DNA of 64,000 nt. Source: Mycobacterium sp. URHB0044 (lineage in GTDB: Bacteria > Actinomycetota > Actinomycetes > Mycobacteriales > Mycobacteriaceae). The notes under the pieces are model-generated. The model was not told the origin of the DNA and ran no database searches. It saw only the letters and a program-made list of their open reading frames with translations. The position numbers and the translations under genes were made by a program. Shown in pieces: positions 17,031 to 26,050 of this stretch (position 1 is the first letter of the stretch; each line of letters opens with the position of its first letter). Location of the stretch: the NCBI RefSeq assembly GCF_000620625.1, contig NZ_JIAW01000006.1, positions 62,001 through 126,000 of the forward strand, in the 5' to 3' direction.

Positions 17031-17402
17031 GTGCCGTCTCGAAGCCCAGTCCGCGCGGCCAGATACGCGCGCCGACGCAAGCGGCGCATGGCGCAGAAGG
17101 AGCACGACCTCACCGAGTCACAGTGGACCGCGCTGAAGGCGGCGTGGGGTGGTTGCGCGTACTGCAATGCGATCGGGACGCCGCTGCAGAAGGACTGCGT
17201 GCTGGCCATCTCGCGTGGCGGGCGATACGCGCTCGCCAACGTGGTGCCCAGCTGCCGTTCGTGCAACGCCAGCAAGTGCAATGCAGAAGTGACCACCTGG
17301 ATGCGCCGCAAGAAGCTCGACGAGAAGAGCTTCCTGGTCCGGCAGGCCGAGATCAACCAGATGTTGGCTGCCGAAGCGGTTGACCCCGAACCGGGCCCGT
17401 AG
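17031..17402 (+). CDS. HNH-endonuclease-like protein with altered catalytic His
   Basis: 123 residues from GTG 17031 (an ATG at 17088 would give 104). A basic N terminus is followed by a zinc-binding HNH scaffold: CAYC (Cys42, Cys45) and CRSCN (Cys75, Cys78, Asn79), with SRGGRYALANVVPSC holding the middle Asn70. In the usual DHxxPxSRGG motif the His is Cys56 here (KDCVLAISRGG). That His is normally the general base, so nuclease activity is uncertain; DNA binding may remain. Convergent with the next gene, with stops 2 nt apart. Confidence 0.7.
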   Translation: MPSRSPVRAARYARRRKRRMAQKEHDLTESQWTALKAAWGGCAYCNAIGTPLQKDCVLAISRGGRYALANVVPSCRSCNASKCNAEVTTWMRRKKLDEKSFLVRQAEINQMLAAEAVDPEPGP

Positions 17403-17404
17403 TA

Positions 17405-17833
17405 CTACTTCTGTCCCTCCAATAGGTGGGCGTACGGATCAGCCTCGGCCCCAACGGATTCCGGCATCGGGTAGTAGGTCTTGATGAGGAGGTTTCCGTC
17501 GTCGTCCCACGCGAACGTCTCGATGCTGTGTGCCATTTGTACGTTGGGCTCGGTGCCGAAGTAGTTCTCGCACACCCAGGCCATCTCGTTCCCGTTGACC
17601 TGGACCGTGAGCATCTTGATCTTGAGGATCGACTGGAACATGTCGTAGGCGTCCGACGTCGCGGCCTCGAAGCCCTGCTTCTCCTCGGTGCCGACGGGGT
17701 CGTACATGCGAACGTCGCCGGGACAGATCGTGCGCCACGACGCAACCCAGTCATCCTTCTTGCCCGCGTTCCAGAGGTCGGCGTGCTTGGCGGCGTGCGC
17801 CAGGCGCGCAGCACGGCTCGGAACCTTGCTCAA
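17405..17833 (-). CDS. NTF2-like (SnoaL-type) protein
   Basis: 142 residues from a TTG at 17833 preceded by a G-rich site (GGGGG, 8 nt away). The frame is open to 17944, so the start is uncertain. The fold signature is NTF2/SnoaL-like: an N-terminal helix with ARLAHAAKHADLWNAG, then WRTICPGDVRMYDPVG and an alternating strand region ending in IETFAWDDDGNLLIKTYYP. Such small barrels are isomerases, cyclases or ligand binders. No catalytic Tyr/Asp pattern is clear. Confidence 0.6.
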   Translation of the reverse strand: MSKVPSRAARLAHAAKHADLWNAGKKDDWVASWRTICPGDVRMYDPVGTEEKQGFEAATSDAYDMFQSILKIKMLTVQVNGNEMAWVCENYFGTEPNVQMAHSIETFAWDDDGNLLIKTYYPMPESVGAEADPYAHLLEGQK

Positions 17834-17919
17834 AGTCAGCCCCCGTCTCAGTCCGGATTGGTAGGCCCACGATAGCTGGACACCTGTCCAGTCGGGAAGG
17901 GTCTGGCTCGGACGTGTGG

Positions 17920-18666
17920 TTACGCCTTCCCGGCGGCGGCCCACGCGCGAGCGGTAACCGTGAATGGTCCGCTGCCCAGCCGTTCGCGAGCCACGGCTCT
18001 GAGGCGTGCGCGACCGTCGTCATCGAGTCGCAGGACGTACTCGCCGGCCGGCCCGACACCGAACGTGTACGGCTCCCACCATTCGTCGAAGGTCGGATGC
18101 ACCACATTGACCGTTATTGCGTCTTCGCGCACTTCGCGTAGACCGGCAGCTTCGAAGAGATGAGTGAGGTGTCCCCTGTCGGCCCCGGACAGCAGTGCTT
18201 CGTCTTCCGCTTCGGGTTCGATCACGTGAACCGCATCCCAGAAAGGCGCCAGCGCACCCGTCGGCCCATCCCACACGCAGGCTGCGATGACGCCGCCGGG
18301 CCGCGTCACGCGTGCCATCTGGGTGATGCCACCCACTGGATCCGTCATGAAGTGCACCACCAATTGGGCGAGAGCAGCATCGAATGACGCACTGTCGTAT
18401 GGCAATTCCTCAGCGGTGCCTCGCCGGGCGTCGACGTCGGGGAAGCGCTCGCGGAGGGCGTCGATGAACGGAGGCGATGGATCGATCGCCGCGACGTCGG
18501 CTCCGGCTGACAGCAGGAACGCCGTCAACGCGCCCGGGCCGCAGCCGACGTCGAGCACCTTGTCCCCCATGGTGATCCCGGCGAATGCCGCGAAGACCTC
18601 CGCAAGCGGCGCGGCATACCGGCCCATGAAGCGGGAATAGTCCTCCGGCGGGACGATGAAACTCAC
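17920..18666 (-). CDS. class I SAM-dependent methyltransferase
   Basis: 248 residues. The Rossmann motif I VLDVGCGPGALT (about 37-48), acidic motif II (VAAIDPSPP), motif III with LPYDSASFDAALAQLVVHF and motif IV VTRPGGVIAA define a UbiE/Methyltransf_11-type enzyme. N-terminal YSRFMGRYAAPLAEVFAAFAG is typical. The substrate is unknown. It lies downstream of ychF on the same strand, but a palindrome separates them. Confidence 0.85.
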   Translation of the reverse strand: MSFIVPPEDYSRFMGRYAAPLAEVFAAFAGITMGDKVLDVGCGPGALTAFLLSAGADVAAIDPSPPFIDALRERFPDVDARRGTAEELPYDSASFDAALAQLVVHFMTDPVGGITQMARVTRPGGVIAACVWDGPTGALAPFWDAVHVIEPEAEDEALLSGADRGHLTHLFEAAGLREVREDAITVNVVHPTFDEWWEPYTFGVGPAGEYVLRLDDDGRARLRAVARERLGSGPFTVTARAWAAAGKA

Positions 18667-18731
18667 GAGGAAATGCTAAGCCGCCAGCTACTCCACCATG
18701 TCAATAACCGCCGCTCTGCCGCCCAACCGTT

Positions 18732-18786
18732 GACTCTGCGGTGAGGGCGCAAAAGTGCGAGAGCACATCGCCATAGCCGCAGAGTC
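18732..18786. terminator. inverted repeat downstream of ychF
   Basis: GACTCTGCGG (18732-18741) pairs with CCGCAGAGTC (18777-18786). Inside, GTGC and GCAC form a smaller hairpin. It lies 9 nt past the ychF stop and ahead of the methyltransferase, so it probably ends ychF transcription. Architecture matches the other long palindromes of the window. Confidence 0.5.
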
Positions 18787-18794
18787 GACGACCG

Positions 18795-19868
18795 CTACAC
18801 GTTGAAGCGGAACTCCACCACGTCACCGTCGGCCATGACGTAGTCCTTGCCTTCGATGCGGACCTTGCCCGCGGACTTGGCGGCGGCCATGGAGCCCGCC
18901 TCGACCAGGTCGTCGAACGACACGACTTCCGCCTTGATGAAGCCCTTCTCGAAATCGGTGTGGATGACGCCCGCCGCCTTGGGCGCCGTGTCGCCCTGGT
19001 GGATGGTCCACGCCCGGGACTCCTTCGGGCCTGCCGTCAGGTACGTCTGCAGCTTCAACGTGTGAAAACCCGCCCGCGCCAACGCATCCAGGCCGCGCTC
19101 GGTCTGGCCGATCGACTCGAGCAGCTCGGCCGCGGACTCGTCGTCGAGCTCTTGGAGCTCGGCCTCGATCTTGGCGTCGAGGAACACCGCGTCGGCGGGC
19201 GCCACCATGGCACGCAGCTCGTCCTTGCGGGCCTCGTCGGTGAGCACCGACTCGTCGGCATTGAAGGCATACAGGAACGGCTTGGTGGTCAGCAGGTTGA
19301 GCTCCCGCAACGGCCCCGTGTCGACGCCCGCCGAGAACAGTGTCTTGCCGCTGTCGAGCAGCTGCTGCGCGGCCACCGCCGCCTCGTGCACGGGCTTGCG
19401 GTCCTTGTTGTTGCGCGCTTCCTTCTCCAACCGCGGGACGGCCTTCTCCAGCGTCTGCATGTCCGCGAGGATCAGCTCGGTCTCGATGACCTCGATGTCG
19501 GACGCCGGGTCGACCTTGCCGTCGACGTGCACGACGTCGTCGTCGGCGAACACCCGCACCACCTGACAGATCGCGTCACACTCGCGGATGTTGGCCAGGA
19601 ACTTGTTGCCAAGCCCGGCGCCCTCCGACGCTCCCTTGACGATGCCGGCGATGTCGACGAACGTCACCGGCGCCGGCACGATCTTCTCCGAGCCGAAGAT
19701 CTCGGCCAGCTTGGTCAGCCGCGGATCGGGCAGTGCCACCACGCCCTCGTTCGGCTCGATCGTCGCGAACGGATAGTTCGCAGCCAACACGTCGTTTCGC
19801 GTCAACGCATTGAACAAGGTTGACTTGCCGACGTTCGGCAGTCCGACGATTCCAAGATTTAAGCCCAC
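18795..19868 (-). CDS. ychF: ribosome-binding ATPase YchF
   Basis: 357 residues, the normal length. Obg-family P loop GLPNVGKS (9-16), a YPFATIEPNEG switch region, and a C-terminal TGS domain ending in GKDYVMADGDVVEFRFNV. YchF binds the ribosome, prefers ATP over GTP through its NxxE-type G4 motif, and modulates translation and stress responses. The M. tuberculosis counterpart is Rv1112. It starts the block collinear with that genome. Confidence 0.96.
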   Translation of the reverse strand: MGLNLGIVGLPNVGKSTLFNALTRNDVLAANYPFATIEPNEGVVALPDPRLTKLAEIFGSEKIVPAPVTFVDIAGIVKGASEGAGLGNKFLANIRECDAICQVVRVFADDDVVHVDGKVDPASDIEVIETELILADMQTLEKAVPRLEKEARNNKDRKPVHEAAVAAQQLLDSGKTLFSAGVDTGPLRELNLLTTKPFLYAFNADESVLTDEARKDELRAMVAPADAVFLDAKIEAELQELDDESAAELLESIGQTERGLDALARAGFHTLKLQTYLTAGPKESRAWTIHQGDTAPKAAGVIHTDFEKGFIKAEVVSFDDLVEAGSMAAAKSAGKVRIEGKDYVMADGDVVEFRFNV

Positions 19869-19951
19869 GGTTTCGACAGTCTAGGGCCCTGCCCAGGCAC
19901 GCCAGAGCGTGCTGGCAGCGCATCGCCGGAGATTGCCGGTACGGTCTAAGC

Positions 19952-21100
19952 GTGTCAGGACAGCGTGCGCGGTCGGCAGTTGCGGCCGATCACCAGTCAG
20001 TGCTGCCCCGCGTACCCGGTGTTCCATGGTGGGGCGCGGTGGTGCTGGCCGCGACGGCCGCCGCCGTTGGCTTCGCGTATGACGCCGGCACGGGTGACAA
20101 GACTCTCAGCTCCGTCTTCACGGTGTGCTACGTCGCGGGCTGCCTGCTCGCAGTGCTCGGCGTGCGGCAATCGGGCGTGTTCACTGCGGTCATCCAGCCG
20201 CCGTTGATCCTGTTCTTCCTCGTCCCCACGGCCTACTTCGTCTTCCACGGCGGCACGTTCACCGGGATCAAGGACACCTTGATCAACAGCGGCTACCCGC
20301 TCATCGAACGGTTCCCGCTGATGTTCTTCACCTCGGCGGCCGTTCTGTTGATCGGGATGGTCCGCTGGTATCTGGGCATGGCGGCCGGCCGCCGGACAGC
20401 GCACGACGACGACACCGCGACGCCCGACGCGGCGGCTTCCGACAGCTCGGCTGCCGCGGCAGCACTCGCGACCGAGGGCAAGACATCGGCGCGGCGTGCT
20501 CGTCGACACACGATCGAACGCCCCAGCCGCGCCGCTGCCGCCGCCGCCGCCGCCGCGGAGGAAGATGCACCGCAGCGTCCGGCTCGCAAGCCGCGGGCGG
20601 CCACCGGATCCACCCGGGCGTCCCGCTCGCGCCACACCCGCCCGCCGGAGACGGAGATCATCGAGCCGGTCGCCCGACCGCGACGGCCCCGGCCGGCAGC
20701 CGCGCCGACCGATCCACCGGCAGAACCGCGTCGACGCAGCCGCAGCTCCGAACCGCGCGAACCCCGTGAACCGCGCGAGCGCCGTGAACCACGGGCTGCG
20801 CGCGAGCGGCGGAACCTGCCGCCCATCGAGCCGCGCGACGTCTATGACCGGTCAGATCGGTATGACCGCCCGCAGCGCCAGGAGCGTCCGGAGCGGCGCC
20901 GTCGGGCGCCGGAGGACTACGACTCCTACGAACCTCGGCCCAGAAGCGGGCTGGGCGGTTCCACCGGATCCGACGCGTACCACCCGGTGTCGCGGGTGCG
21001 CTACCGCGGCACCGATGACGGCGAGTCGCGTACCGAAAACCGCAAGAAACCGCGGCACAGCCTCAATTCGGACGCCGATTCCTGGCGGTACGACCTCTAA
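19952..21100 (+). CDS. DUF6542 membrane protein with long disordered tail (Rv1111c-like)
   Basis: 382 residues from GTG 19952. Three to four membrane helices in the first 150 residues (motifs [13 protein letters not shown] and [15 protein letters not shown]) are followed by about 230 residues rich in Arg, Pro, Ala and Glu, with a poly-Ala run and repeated EPREPRE units. The tail ends in a short conserved-looking SWRYDL. Function unknown. Divergent from ychF and convergent with ispH with a 4-nt overlap, the same relation as in M. tuberculosis. Confidence 0.8.
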   Translation: MSGQRARSAVAADHQSVLPRVPGVPWWGAVVLAATAAAVGFAYDAGTGDKTLSSVFTVCYVAGCLLAVLGVRQSGVFTAVIQPPLILFFLVPTAYFVFHGGTFTGIKDTLINSGYPLIERFPLMFFTSAAVLLIGMVRWYLGMAAGRRTAHDDDTATPDAAASDSSAAAAALATEGKTSARRARRHTIERPSRAAAAAAAAAEEDAPQRPARKPRAATGSTRASRSRHTRPPETEIIEPVARPRRPRPAAAPTDPPAEPRRRSRSSEPREPREPRERREPRAARERRNLPPIEPRDVYDRSDRYDRPQRQERPERRRRAPEDYDSYEPRPRSGLGGSTGSDAYHPVSRVRYRGTDDGESRTENRKKPRHSLNSDADSWRYDL

Positions 21101-22098
21101 CGCCGCGCGGGCCGGATCTCCCGCGGCAGCGCGAACACCAGCGTCTCGTTCGCCGTGGTGACGGGCTGCACGAAGTCGAAGCCGTAGTCGGCCAGCCGTT
21201 CCAACACGCCGCGCACCAGGATCTCGGGCACCGAGGCACCGGAGGTGACGCCGACGGTCGTCACGCCGTCCAGCCATGCCGGGTCGATGTCGTCGGCGTA
21301 GTCCACCAGGTACGACGTCTGCGAACCGGCGTTCAGCGCGACCTCGACCAGCCGCACGGAGTTCGACGAGTTGCGTGACCCGACGACGATGACCAACTCG
21401 CACTCGGGTGCCATCGCCTTGACCGCGACCTGACGGTTCTGGGTGGCGTAGCAGATGTCGTCGCTCGGCGGATCCTGCAGCTTCGGGAAGCGCTCCCGCA
21501 GCCGCTGCACGGTCTCCATGGTCTCGTCGACGCTGAGCGTGGTCTGCGACAGCCAGATCACCTTGTTCTCGTCGCGCACGGTCACCTGGTCGACTGCTTC
21601 GGGGCCGTCGACGAGCTGCACGTGATCGGGTGCCTCACCCGCCGTGCCGACGACCTCTTCGTGGCCCTCGTGACCGATCAGCAGGATGTCGAAGTCGTCA
21701 CGCGCGAAGCGCTTGGCCTCGTTGTGCACCTTCGTGACGAGCGGGCACGTGGCGTCGATGACCTTCAGGTCGCGCGCCGCGGCGGTCTCGTGCACGGTCG
21801 GTGCGACGCCGTGTGCGGAGAACACCACGATGGAGCCCTCGGGCACCTCGTCGTTGTCCTCGACGAAGACGGCGCCGGCCTTGGCGAGCGTTTCGACGAC
21901 GTGCCGGTTGTGCACGATTTCGTGCCGGACGTAGACCGGCGCACCGTGCTTCTCCAGCGCACGTTCGACGGTCTCGACGGCGCGGTCGACGCCCGCGCAG
22001 TAACCTCGCGGCTCGGCGAGGAGCACCCGCTTGCCGATCGCAGGGTCGACGACCGAGCTGGCGGCACCTGGGATGCCCATGTTGATCGTCGGTGGCAT
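21097..22098 (-). CDS. ispH: 4-hydroxy-3-methylbut-2-enyl diphosphate reductase
   Basis: 333 residues from ATG 22098. Last enzyme of the MEP pathway: converts HMBPP to IPP and DMAPP using a 4Fe-4S cluster. The three cluster cysteines are Cys34 ([10 protein letters not shown]), Cys118 (DATCPLVTK) and Cys216 ([11 protein letters not shown]); the HNRHVVE and SxNSxRLxE motifs that bind diphosphate are present. Corresponds to Rv1110 (lytB2). The frame is open further upstream, but that part is antisense-like and arginine-rich. Confidence 0.95.
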   Translation of the reverse strand: MPPTINMGIPGAASSVVDPAIGKRVLLAEPRGYCAGVDRAVETVERALEKHGAPVYVRHEIVHNRHVVETLAKAGAVFVEDNDEVPEGSIVVFSAHGVAPTVHETAAARDLKVIDATCPLVTKVHNEAKRFARDDFDILLIGHEGHEEVVGTAGEAPDHVQLVDGPEAVDQVTVRDENKVIWLSQTTLSVDETMETVQRLRERFPKLQDPPSDDICYATQNRQVAVKAMAPECELVIVVGSRNSSNSVRLVEVALNAGSQTSYLVDYADDIDPAWLDGVTTVGVTSGASVPEILVRGVLERLADYGFDFVQPVTTANETLVFALPREIRPARR

Positions 22099-22152
22099 GC
22101 CTCCAAGGGTACTGACCCACCCCGGGGATCGCCCAGCCGTAGGCTTGCACCC

Positions 22153-22719
22153 ATGGCTACTGCACCGTATGGGGTCCGCCTGCTGGTAGGAGCGGCCGCG
22201 ACCGCGCTCGAGGAAACCCGCAAGCTGCCGCAGACCATCCTGATGTACCCGATGACGGTCGCGAGCCAGGTCGCGCACCTCGTCATGAAGATGCAGCAGG
22301 ACGTCGCAGACCTGGTCAACAAGGGTGACGAGACCCTCGAGCAGCTGTTCCCGCCCAAGGATGAGCAGCCCGAGTGGGCGACGTTCGACGAGGACGAGGA
22401 GGACGACGGCGACGCCCCGGACTCCTCGGAGCCACGCTCGAACGGCGAACGGCTGACCGAGGGCCGGTTCGCGCTGTACAGCACGGGCGAGCCCGAGCAG
22501 CCCGCAGCCAAGGAGGCCAAGCTCGCCAAGGCCGATCCACCCGACATCGTCGGCGAGCTGGACTACGAGTCGCTGACGCTCGCTCAGCTCCGCGCCCGGC
22601 TGCCGTCGCTGCGGGTGCCCGATCTCGAGGCACTGCTGGCCTATGAGGGTGCGACGAAGTCGCGCGCGCCGTTCCAGACGCTGCTGGCCAACAGGATCAC
22701 CCGCGCGACTGCGAAGTGA
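22153..22719 (+). CDS. Rv1109c-like protein, probably lipid-droplet associated
   Basis: 188 residues from ATG 22153. An amphipathic N-terminal region ([21 protein letters not shown] ... [21 protein letters not shown]) precedes a strongly acidic linker, then a C-terminal SAP-like helix pair with [25 protein letters not shown]. Homologues in actinobacteria are, from memory, annotated as lipid-droplet-associated proteins; the N-terminal amphipathic helices fit that. Its TGA overlaps the GTG of xseA, so it is translated with the exonuclease VII genes. Confidence 0.7.
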   Translation: MATAPYGVRLLVGAAATALEETRKLPQTILMYPMTVASQVAHLVMKMQQDVADLVNKGDETLEQLFPPKDEQPEWATFDEDEEDDGDAPDSSEPRSNGERLTEGRFALYSTGEPEQPAAKEAKLAKADPPDIVGELDYESLTLAQLRARLPSLRVPDLEALLAYEGATKSRAPFQTLLANRITRATAK

Positions 22720-23945
22720 CCCAGCCGAGCTCAGCGGAGAACCCGTGGCCCGTCCGCGCGGTCGCCATCCGGGTCGCCGGCTGGATCGACAAGCTCGGCA
22801 CCGTGTGGGTGGAGGGCCAGCTGACCCAGCTCAGCGTCCGGCCGGATTCGAAGACGGTGTTCATGGTGCTGCGCGACCCGGCCGCCGACATGTCGTTGAC
22901 GCTGACGTGTCCGCGTGACCTGGTGCGCAACGCGCCGGTGAAGCTGGCCGAGGGCACGCAGGTCGTGGTGTGCGGCAAGCCCAGTTTCTATACCGGCCGC
23001 GGCACGTTCTCGTTGCGGGTCAGCGAGATTCGCGCGGTCGGCCTCGGCGAACTGCTGGCCCGCATCGACAGGTTGCGCCGGCTGCTGGACGCCGAGGGCC
23101 TCTTCGACCCACGAATGAAGCGGCCAATACCCTTCCTGCCCAACACAATTGGCCTCATCACCGGACGCGCATCGGCCGCGGAGCGCGACGTGATGTCCGT
23201 CGCGGAGGCCCGTTGGCCGGCGGTGCGGTTCGCCGTCCGCAACACGATCGTGCAGGGGCCCAACGCCGTTGCGCAGATCGTCGAAGCGCTCCGCGACCTC
23301 GACGGCGACCCGGAGGTCGACGTCATAGTGGTGGCCAGGGGCGGTGGCAGCGTCGAAGACCTGCTGCCATTCTCCGACGAGACGCTGTGCCGCGCCATCG
23401 CCGCGTGCACCACGCCCGTGGTGAGCGCCATCGGGCACGAACCCGACAGCCCGCTGTGCGACCTGGTCGCCGACGTGCGGGCCGCGACGCCGACCGACGC
23501 CGCCAAGCGCATCGTCCCCGACGCCGCCGCCGAGCAGGCACTCGTCGCCGATCTGTGCCGCCGCAGCGCCCGCGCCCTGCGCAACTGGGTGCACCGCGAG
23601 CAGCACACGGTGAGCCAGCTGCGCAGCCGTCCGGTGCTGGCACAGCCGCTCGCTGCGCTGACCGCGCGCGCGGAGGAGATCCATCGGGCCCGTGCCGCCG
23701 CGCGCCGCGACGTCACCCGCCTCATCGCGTCGGAGACCGATCGGGTCGGGCACCTGTCGGCCCGGCTGGCCACACTGGGACCGGCAGCGACGCTGGCGCG
23801 CGGCTACGCCGTCGTTCAGGTCGTGTCGGATTCCATGCCGGTGCTGCGGTCGGTTGAGGACGCCCCGGCAGGCACCCGGCTGCGGATCCGCGTGTCCGAC
23901 GGCGCCGTCACTACGCTCAGCGAGGGGTCAGATGAAGCCCATTAG
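22716..23945 (+). CDS. xseA: exodeoxyribonuclease VII large subunit
   Basis: 409 residues, GTG start overlapping the upstream stop. N-terminal OB fold (about 10-110), catalytic core with [14 protein letters not shown] and the signature [19 protein letters not shown], then a coiled-coil region and a C-terminal TLARGYAVV segment. Cuts single-stranded DNA from both ends with several XseB subunits, in repair. The xseB ATG lies inside its 3' end (14-nt overlap). Confidence 0.94.
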   Translation: MTQPSSAENPWPVRAVAIRVAGWIDKLGTVWVEGQLTQLSVRPDSKTVFMVLRDPAADMSLTLTCPRDLVRNAPVKLAEGTQVVVCGKPSFYTGRGTFSLRVSEIRAVGLGELLARIDRLRRLLDAEGLFDPRMKRPIPFLPNTIGLITGRASAAERDVMSVAEARWPAVRFAVRNTIVQGPNAVAQIVEALRDLDGDPEVDVIVVARGGGSVEDLLPFSDETLCRAIAACTTPVVSAIGHEPDSPLCDLVADVRAATPTDAAKRIVPDAAAEQALVADLCRRSARALRNWVHREQHTVSQLRSRPVLAQPLAALTARAEEIHRARAAARRDVTRLIASETDRVGHLSARLATLGPAATLARGYAVVQVVSDSMPVLRSVEDAPAGTRLRIRVSDGAVTTLSEGSDEAH

Positions 23946-24144
23946 TCAATTGGGATACGAACAGGCACGCGACGAACTGATCGAGGTGGTGCGCACGCTC
24001 GAGCAGGGCGGACTGGACCTCGACGCCTCCCTCAAGCTGTGGGAAAGGGGTGAGGAGCTGGCCAAACGCTGCGAAGAGCACCTCGCAGGCGCCCGCCAGA
24101 AGGTCGAGCAGGCACTTGCGTCCCGGGACGCCGAAGAAGGTTGA
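23932..24144 (+). CDS. xseB: exodeoxyribonuclease VII small subunit
   Basis: 70 residues, the normal size for XseB. Two-helix coiled coil with [22 protein letters not shown] and the family signature [19 protein letters not shown]. Starts at ATG 23932, overlapping xseA by 14 nt, so its translation depends on xseA. Forms the multimeric partner of the large subunit. Confidence 0.93.
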   Translation: MKPISQLGYEQARDELIEVVRTLEQGGLDLDASLKLWERGEELAKRCEEHLAGARQKVEQALASRDAEEG

Positions 24145-24178
24145 GAACGGAACCAGTCAGTCCCTCAGCGGAAGCAAC

Positions 24179-24192
24179 TGGAACACGTTACA
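24179..24192 (+). promoter_or_regulatory. KstR operator upstream of the steroid dehydrogenase
   Basis: TGGAACACGTTACA matches the KstR consensus TnnAACnnGTTnnA at every fixed position. KstR is the TetR repressor of mycobacterial cholesterol catabolism. The site lies 26 nt before the ATG and covers the place where the -35 element would be, so binding should block RNA polymerase. From memory, the M. smegmatis orthologue of this gene has a described KstR-dependent promoter. Confidence 0.85.
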
Positions 24193-24203
24193 GTTTTCTT
24201 CGG

Positions 24204-24209
24204 TATGCT
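24204..24209 (+). promoter_or_regulatory. -10 element of a probably leaderless transcript
   Basis: TATGCT, 9 nt before the ATG at 24218. A start site 6-9 nt downstream of the hexamer would fall at or next to the A of the ATG, and no ribosome site is present (CTTCACGTCC precedes the ATG). Leaderless mRNAs are common in mycobacteria. The -35 position falls within the KstR operator. Confidence 0.5.
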
Positions 24210-24217
24210 TCACGTCC

Positions 24218-25306
24218 ATGGGTGACTCAACGCTGACCACTGACCTAGGCCGCGTCCTGGTGACCGGAGGATCCGGTTTCGTCGGTACCAACCTGGTGAA
24301 GGAACTTCTCGACCGCGGCCACGAGGTCCGATCGTTCGACCGTGCGCCGTCACCGCTGCCCCCACATCCGAGGCTGCAGACCCTGGTCGGCGACATCACC
24401 GACGTCGAGGACGTCACCAAGGCCGTCGATGGCATCGACACCGTCTTCCACACCGCGGCCATCATCGAACTATTGGGCGGCGCGTCGGTCACCGACGAGT
24501 ACCGCCGGCGCAGCTTCGACGTCAACGTCGGCGGCACCGAGAAGTTGGTGCACGCCGGTCGGGCGGCGGGCGTCAAACGCTTCGTCTACACCGCGTCCAA
24601 CAGCGTGGTGATGGGCGGCCAGGTGATCTCGGGTGGCGATGAGACATTGCCCTACACACAGCGTTTCAACGATCTCTACACCGAGACCAAGGTCGCGGCA
24701 GAGAAGTTCGTGCTCGCCCAGAACGGGGTCGACGGCATGCTGACGTGCTCGATCCGCCCCAGCGGCATCTGGGGCCGCGGCGACCAGACGATGTTCCGCA
24801 AGCTGTTCGAAAGCGTGCTTGCAGGCCACGTCAAGGTTCTCGTCGGAAGCAAGCACTCGAAACTCGACAACTCCTACGTGCACAACCTGATTCACGGTTT
24901 CATCCTGGCCGGTGAACACCTGGTCCCCGGCGGGACTGCACCGGGCCAGGCGTACTTCATCAACGATGGCGAACCGATCAACATGTTCGAGTTCTCCCGC
25001 CCGGTGGTCGAGGCATGCGGCGAACGCTGGCCGCGGTTCCGCGTGTCCGGCCGCCTCGTCCGCTTCGTCATGACGGTGTGGCAGCGCCTGCACTTCCGCT
25101 TCGGCCTACCGAAGCCGCCGCTGGAACCGCTTGCCGTCGAACGGGTGTACCTGGACAACTACTTCTCGATCGCCAAGGCCGAACGCGACCTCGGTTACAA
25201 GCCGTTGTTCACCACCGCGCAAGCGATGGCCGAGTGCCTGCCGTACTACACCGACCTGTACGCCGAGATGAAGACCGCCGGACAGAAGGTGCCTGCACTG
25301 GCCTAG
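24218..25306 (+). CDS. hsd: 3-beta-hydroxysteroid dehydrogenase / isomerase family (cholesterol dehydrogenase)
   Basis: 362 residues. Extended SDR with the NAD motif TGGSGFVGTN near the start, the acidic FDRAP loop, DVNVGGTEKLVHAG, the YTETK catalytic pair (Tyr, Lys) and SIRPSGIWGRGD. It corresponds to Rv1106c, which oxidises cholesterol to cholestenone in the first step of ring catabolism. The exact KstR operator in front of it supports that role. Follows xseB on the same strand but has its own promoter. The C-terminal 60 residues carry hydrophobic, basic segments that may touch the membrane. Confidence 0.93.
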   Translation: MGDSTLTTDLGRVLVTGGSGFVGTNLVKELLDRGHEVRSFDRAPSPLPPHPRLQTLVGDITDVEDVTKAVDGIDTVFHTAAIIELLGGASVTDEYRRRSFDVNVGGTEKLVHAGRAAGVKRFVYTASNSVVMGGQVISGGDETLPYTQRFNDLYTETKVAAEKFVLAQNGVDGMLTCSIRPSGIWGRGDQTMFRKLFESVLAGHVKVLVGSKHSKLDNSYVHNLIHGFILAGEHLVPGGTAPGQAYFINDGEPINMFEFSRPVVEACGERWPRFRVSGRLVRFVMTVWQRLHFRFGLPKPPLEPLAVERVYLDNYFSIAKAERDLGYKPLFTTAQAMAECLPYYTDLYAEMKTAGQKVPALA

Positions 25307-25309
25307 CCG

Positions 25310-25789
25310 CTACCCCGGTGATTTGGCTGCCCTGCGGCCGCCTGCTGGTTGGGTCGCGGTGGCGAACTGTCCGAGCAGGTGGCGCAGCACGAACGCGTTC
25401 ATCGGCTCCGTCGCATCCGCCACGGCGCCGAGCACGTGATCGACGACGGCCACGGCGCACGACGGCGGAACGACGTACAGCACCGCGTCGCGCGAATGCG
25501 TGCCGATCAGATAGATGGTTTCGCTCGTCACCAGCGTGTACGGATCGACGGAAATGGCGACGCCCCTGCGGATGATCCGCCGCGGCGTCGGCGGCCAGAT
25601 GCTGGGGTCGTACACCACCCGGCGAACCTCACCGATCCGCGACCCGAAGACGGCCAACACGTCGGGTAGCTCGGCACCAAGGTCGGTGCTGCCGGGCCAC
25701 CACGCCCCGTCCACGCTGCCCCGCACGGCCGACCTGGTGCAGAACGCCAGGCGCGGCGCGTGCGTACGAGGAGAGGAAATTGGCACCAT
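25310..25789 (-). CDS. DUF5994 family protein
   Basis: 159 residues. The opening RLAFCTRSAVRGSVDGAWWPGSTDLGAELPDVLAVFG is the signature of a mycobacterial family I recognise as DUF5994. The protein then has IIRRGVAISVDPYTLVTSETIYLIG and ends in an Ala/Gly/Arg tail. Function unknown. Probably cytosolic. Convergent with the steroid dehydrogenase, stops 3 nt apart. Confidence 0.7.
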   Translation of the reverse strand: MVPISSPRTHAPRLAFCTRSAVRGSVDGAWWPGSTDLGAELPDVLAVFGSRIGEVRRVVYDPSIWPPTPRRIIRRGVAISVDPYTLVTSETIYLIGTHSRDAVLYVVPPSCAVAVVDHVLGAVADATEPMNAFVLRHLLGQFATATQPAGGRRAAKSPG

Positions 25790-26050
25790 GAAAGGTGCTC
25801 CCGTCCGCTATCAGAGCAATCGCAGACGGTAACCGAAGTGGCGGGAACACGAGGAACCTACGATCCCTCGAGACTAGCGCACCACACCCGTATACACGTT
25901 GTTTGCCAAGCCGTAGTAAAGCCTCAGTCGTGCACCGCAATTGTCAAGGTGCGAAGTTGATTTGATCAACCGTGACTGCGCCAAACCGCGATGTTGAGGT
26001 CCCGCATTGCCTAGCATCAGAAATCGCCACCACCAGCGCAAGGAGCAGCA
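25790..26050. other. divergent control region of the sulfatase cassette
   Basis: 261 nt between the DUF5994 gene (leftward) and the sulfatase (rightward), noticeably richer in A and T than the flanking genes. It holds a 15-nt palindrome (25956-25970), a possible -10 TAGCAT (26012-26017) and a strong AAGGAG ribosome site 5 nt before the sulfatase ATG. No matching -35 is evident, and no small gene is recognisable. Confidence 0.5.
25956..25970. promoter_or_regulatory. candidate operator of the sulfatase cassette
   Basis: GTTGAT-TTG-ATCAAC, a perfect inverted repeat with 6-nt arms and a 3-nt centre. It lies about 40 nt upstream of the possible -10 of the sulfatase operon, a position that fits an activator or repressor. 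Symmetry and position are observed; the regulator is unknown and not encoded next to it. Confidence 0.45.

Noticed and set aside
20520..20570. GCC trinucleotide run, possible phase-variable tract
   Set aside because: Encodes poly-Ala inside a disordered tail; changes by three keep the frame, so no on/off switch.
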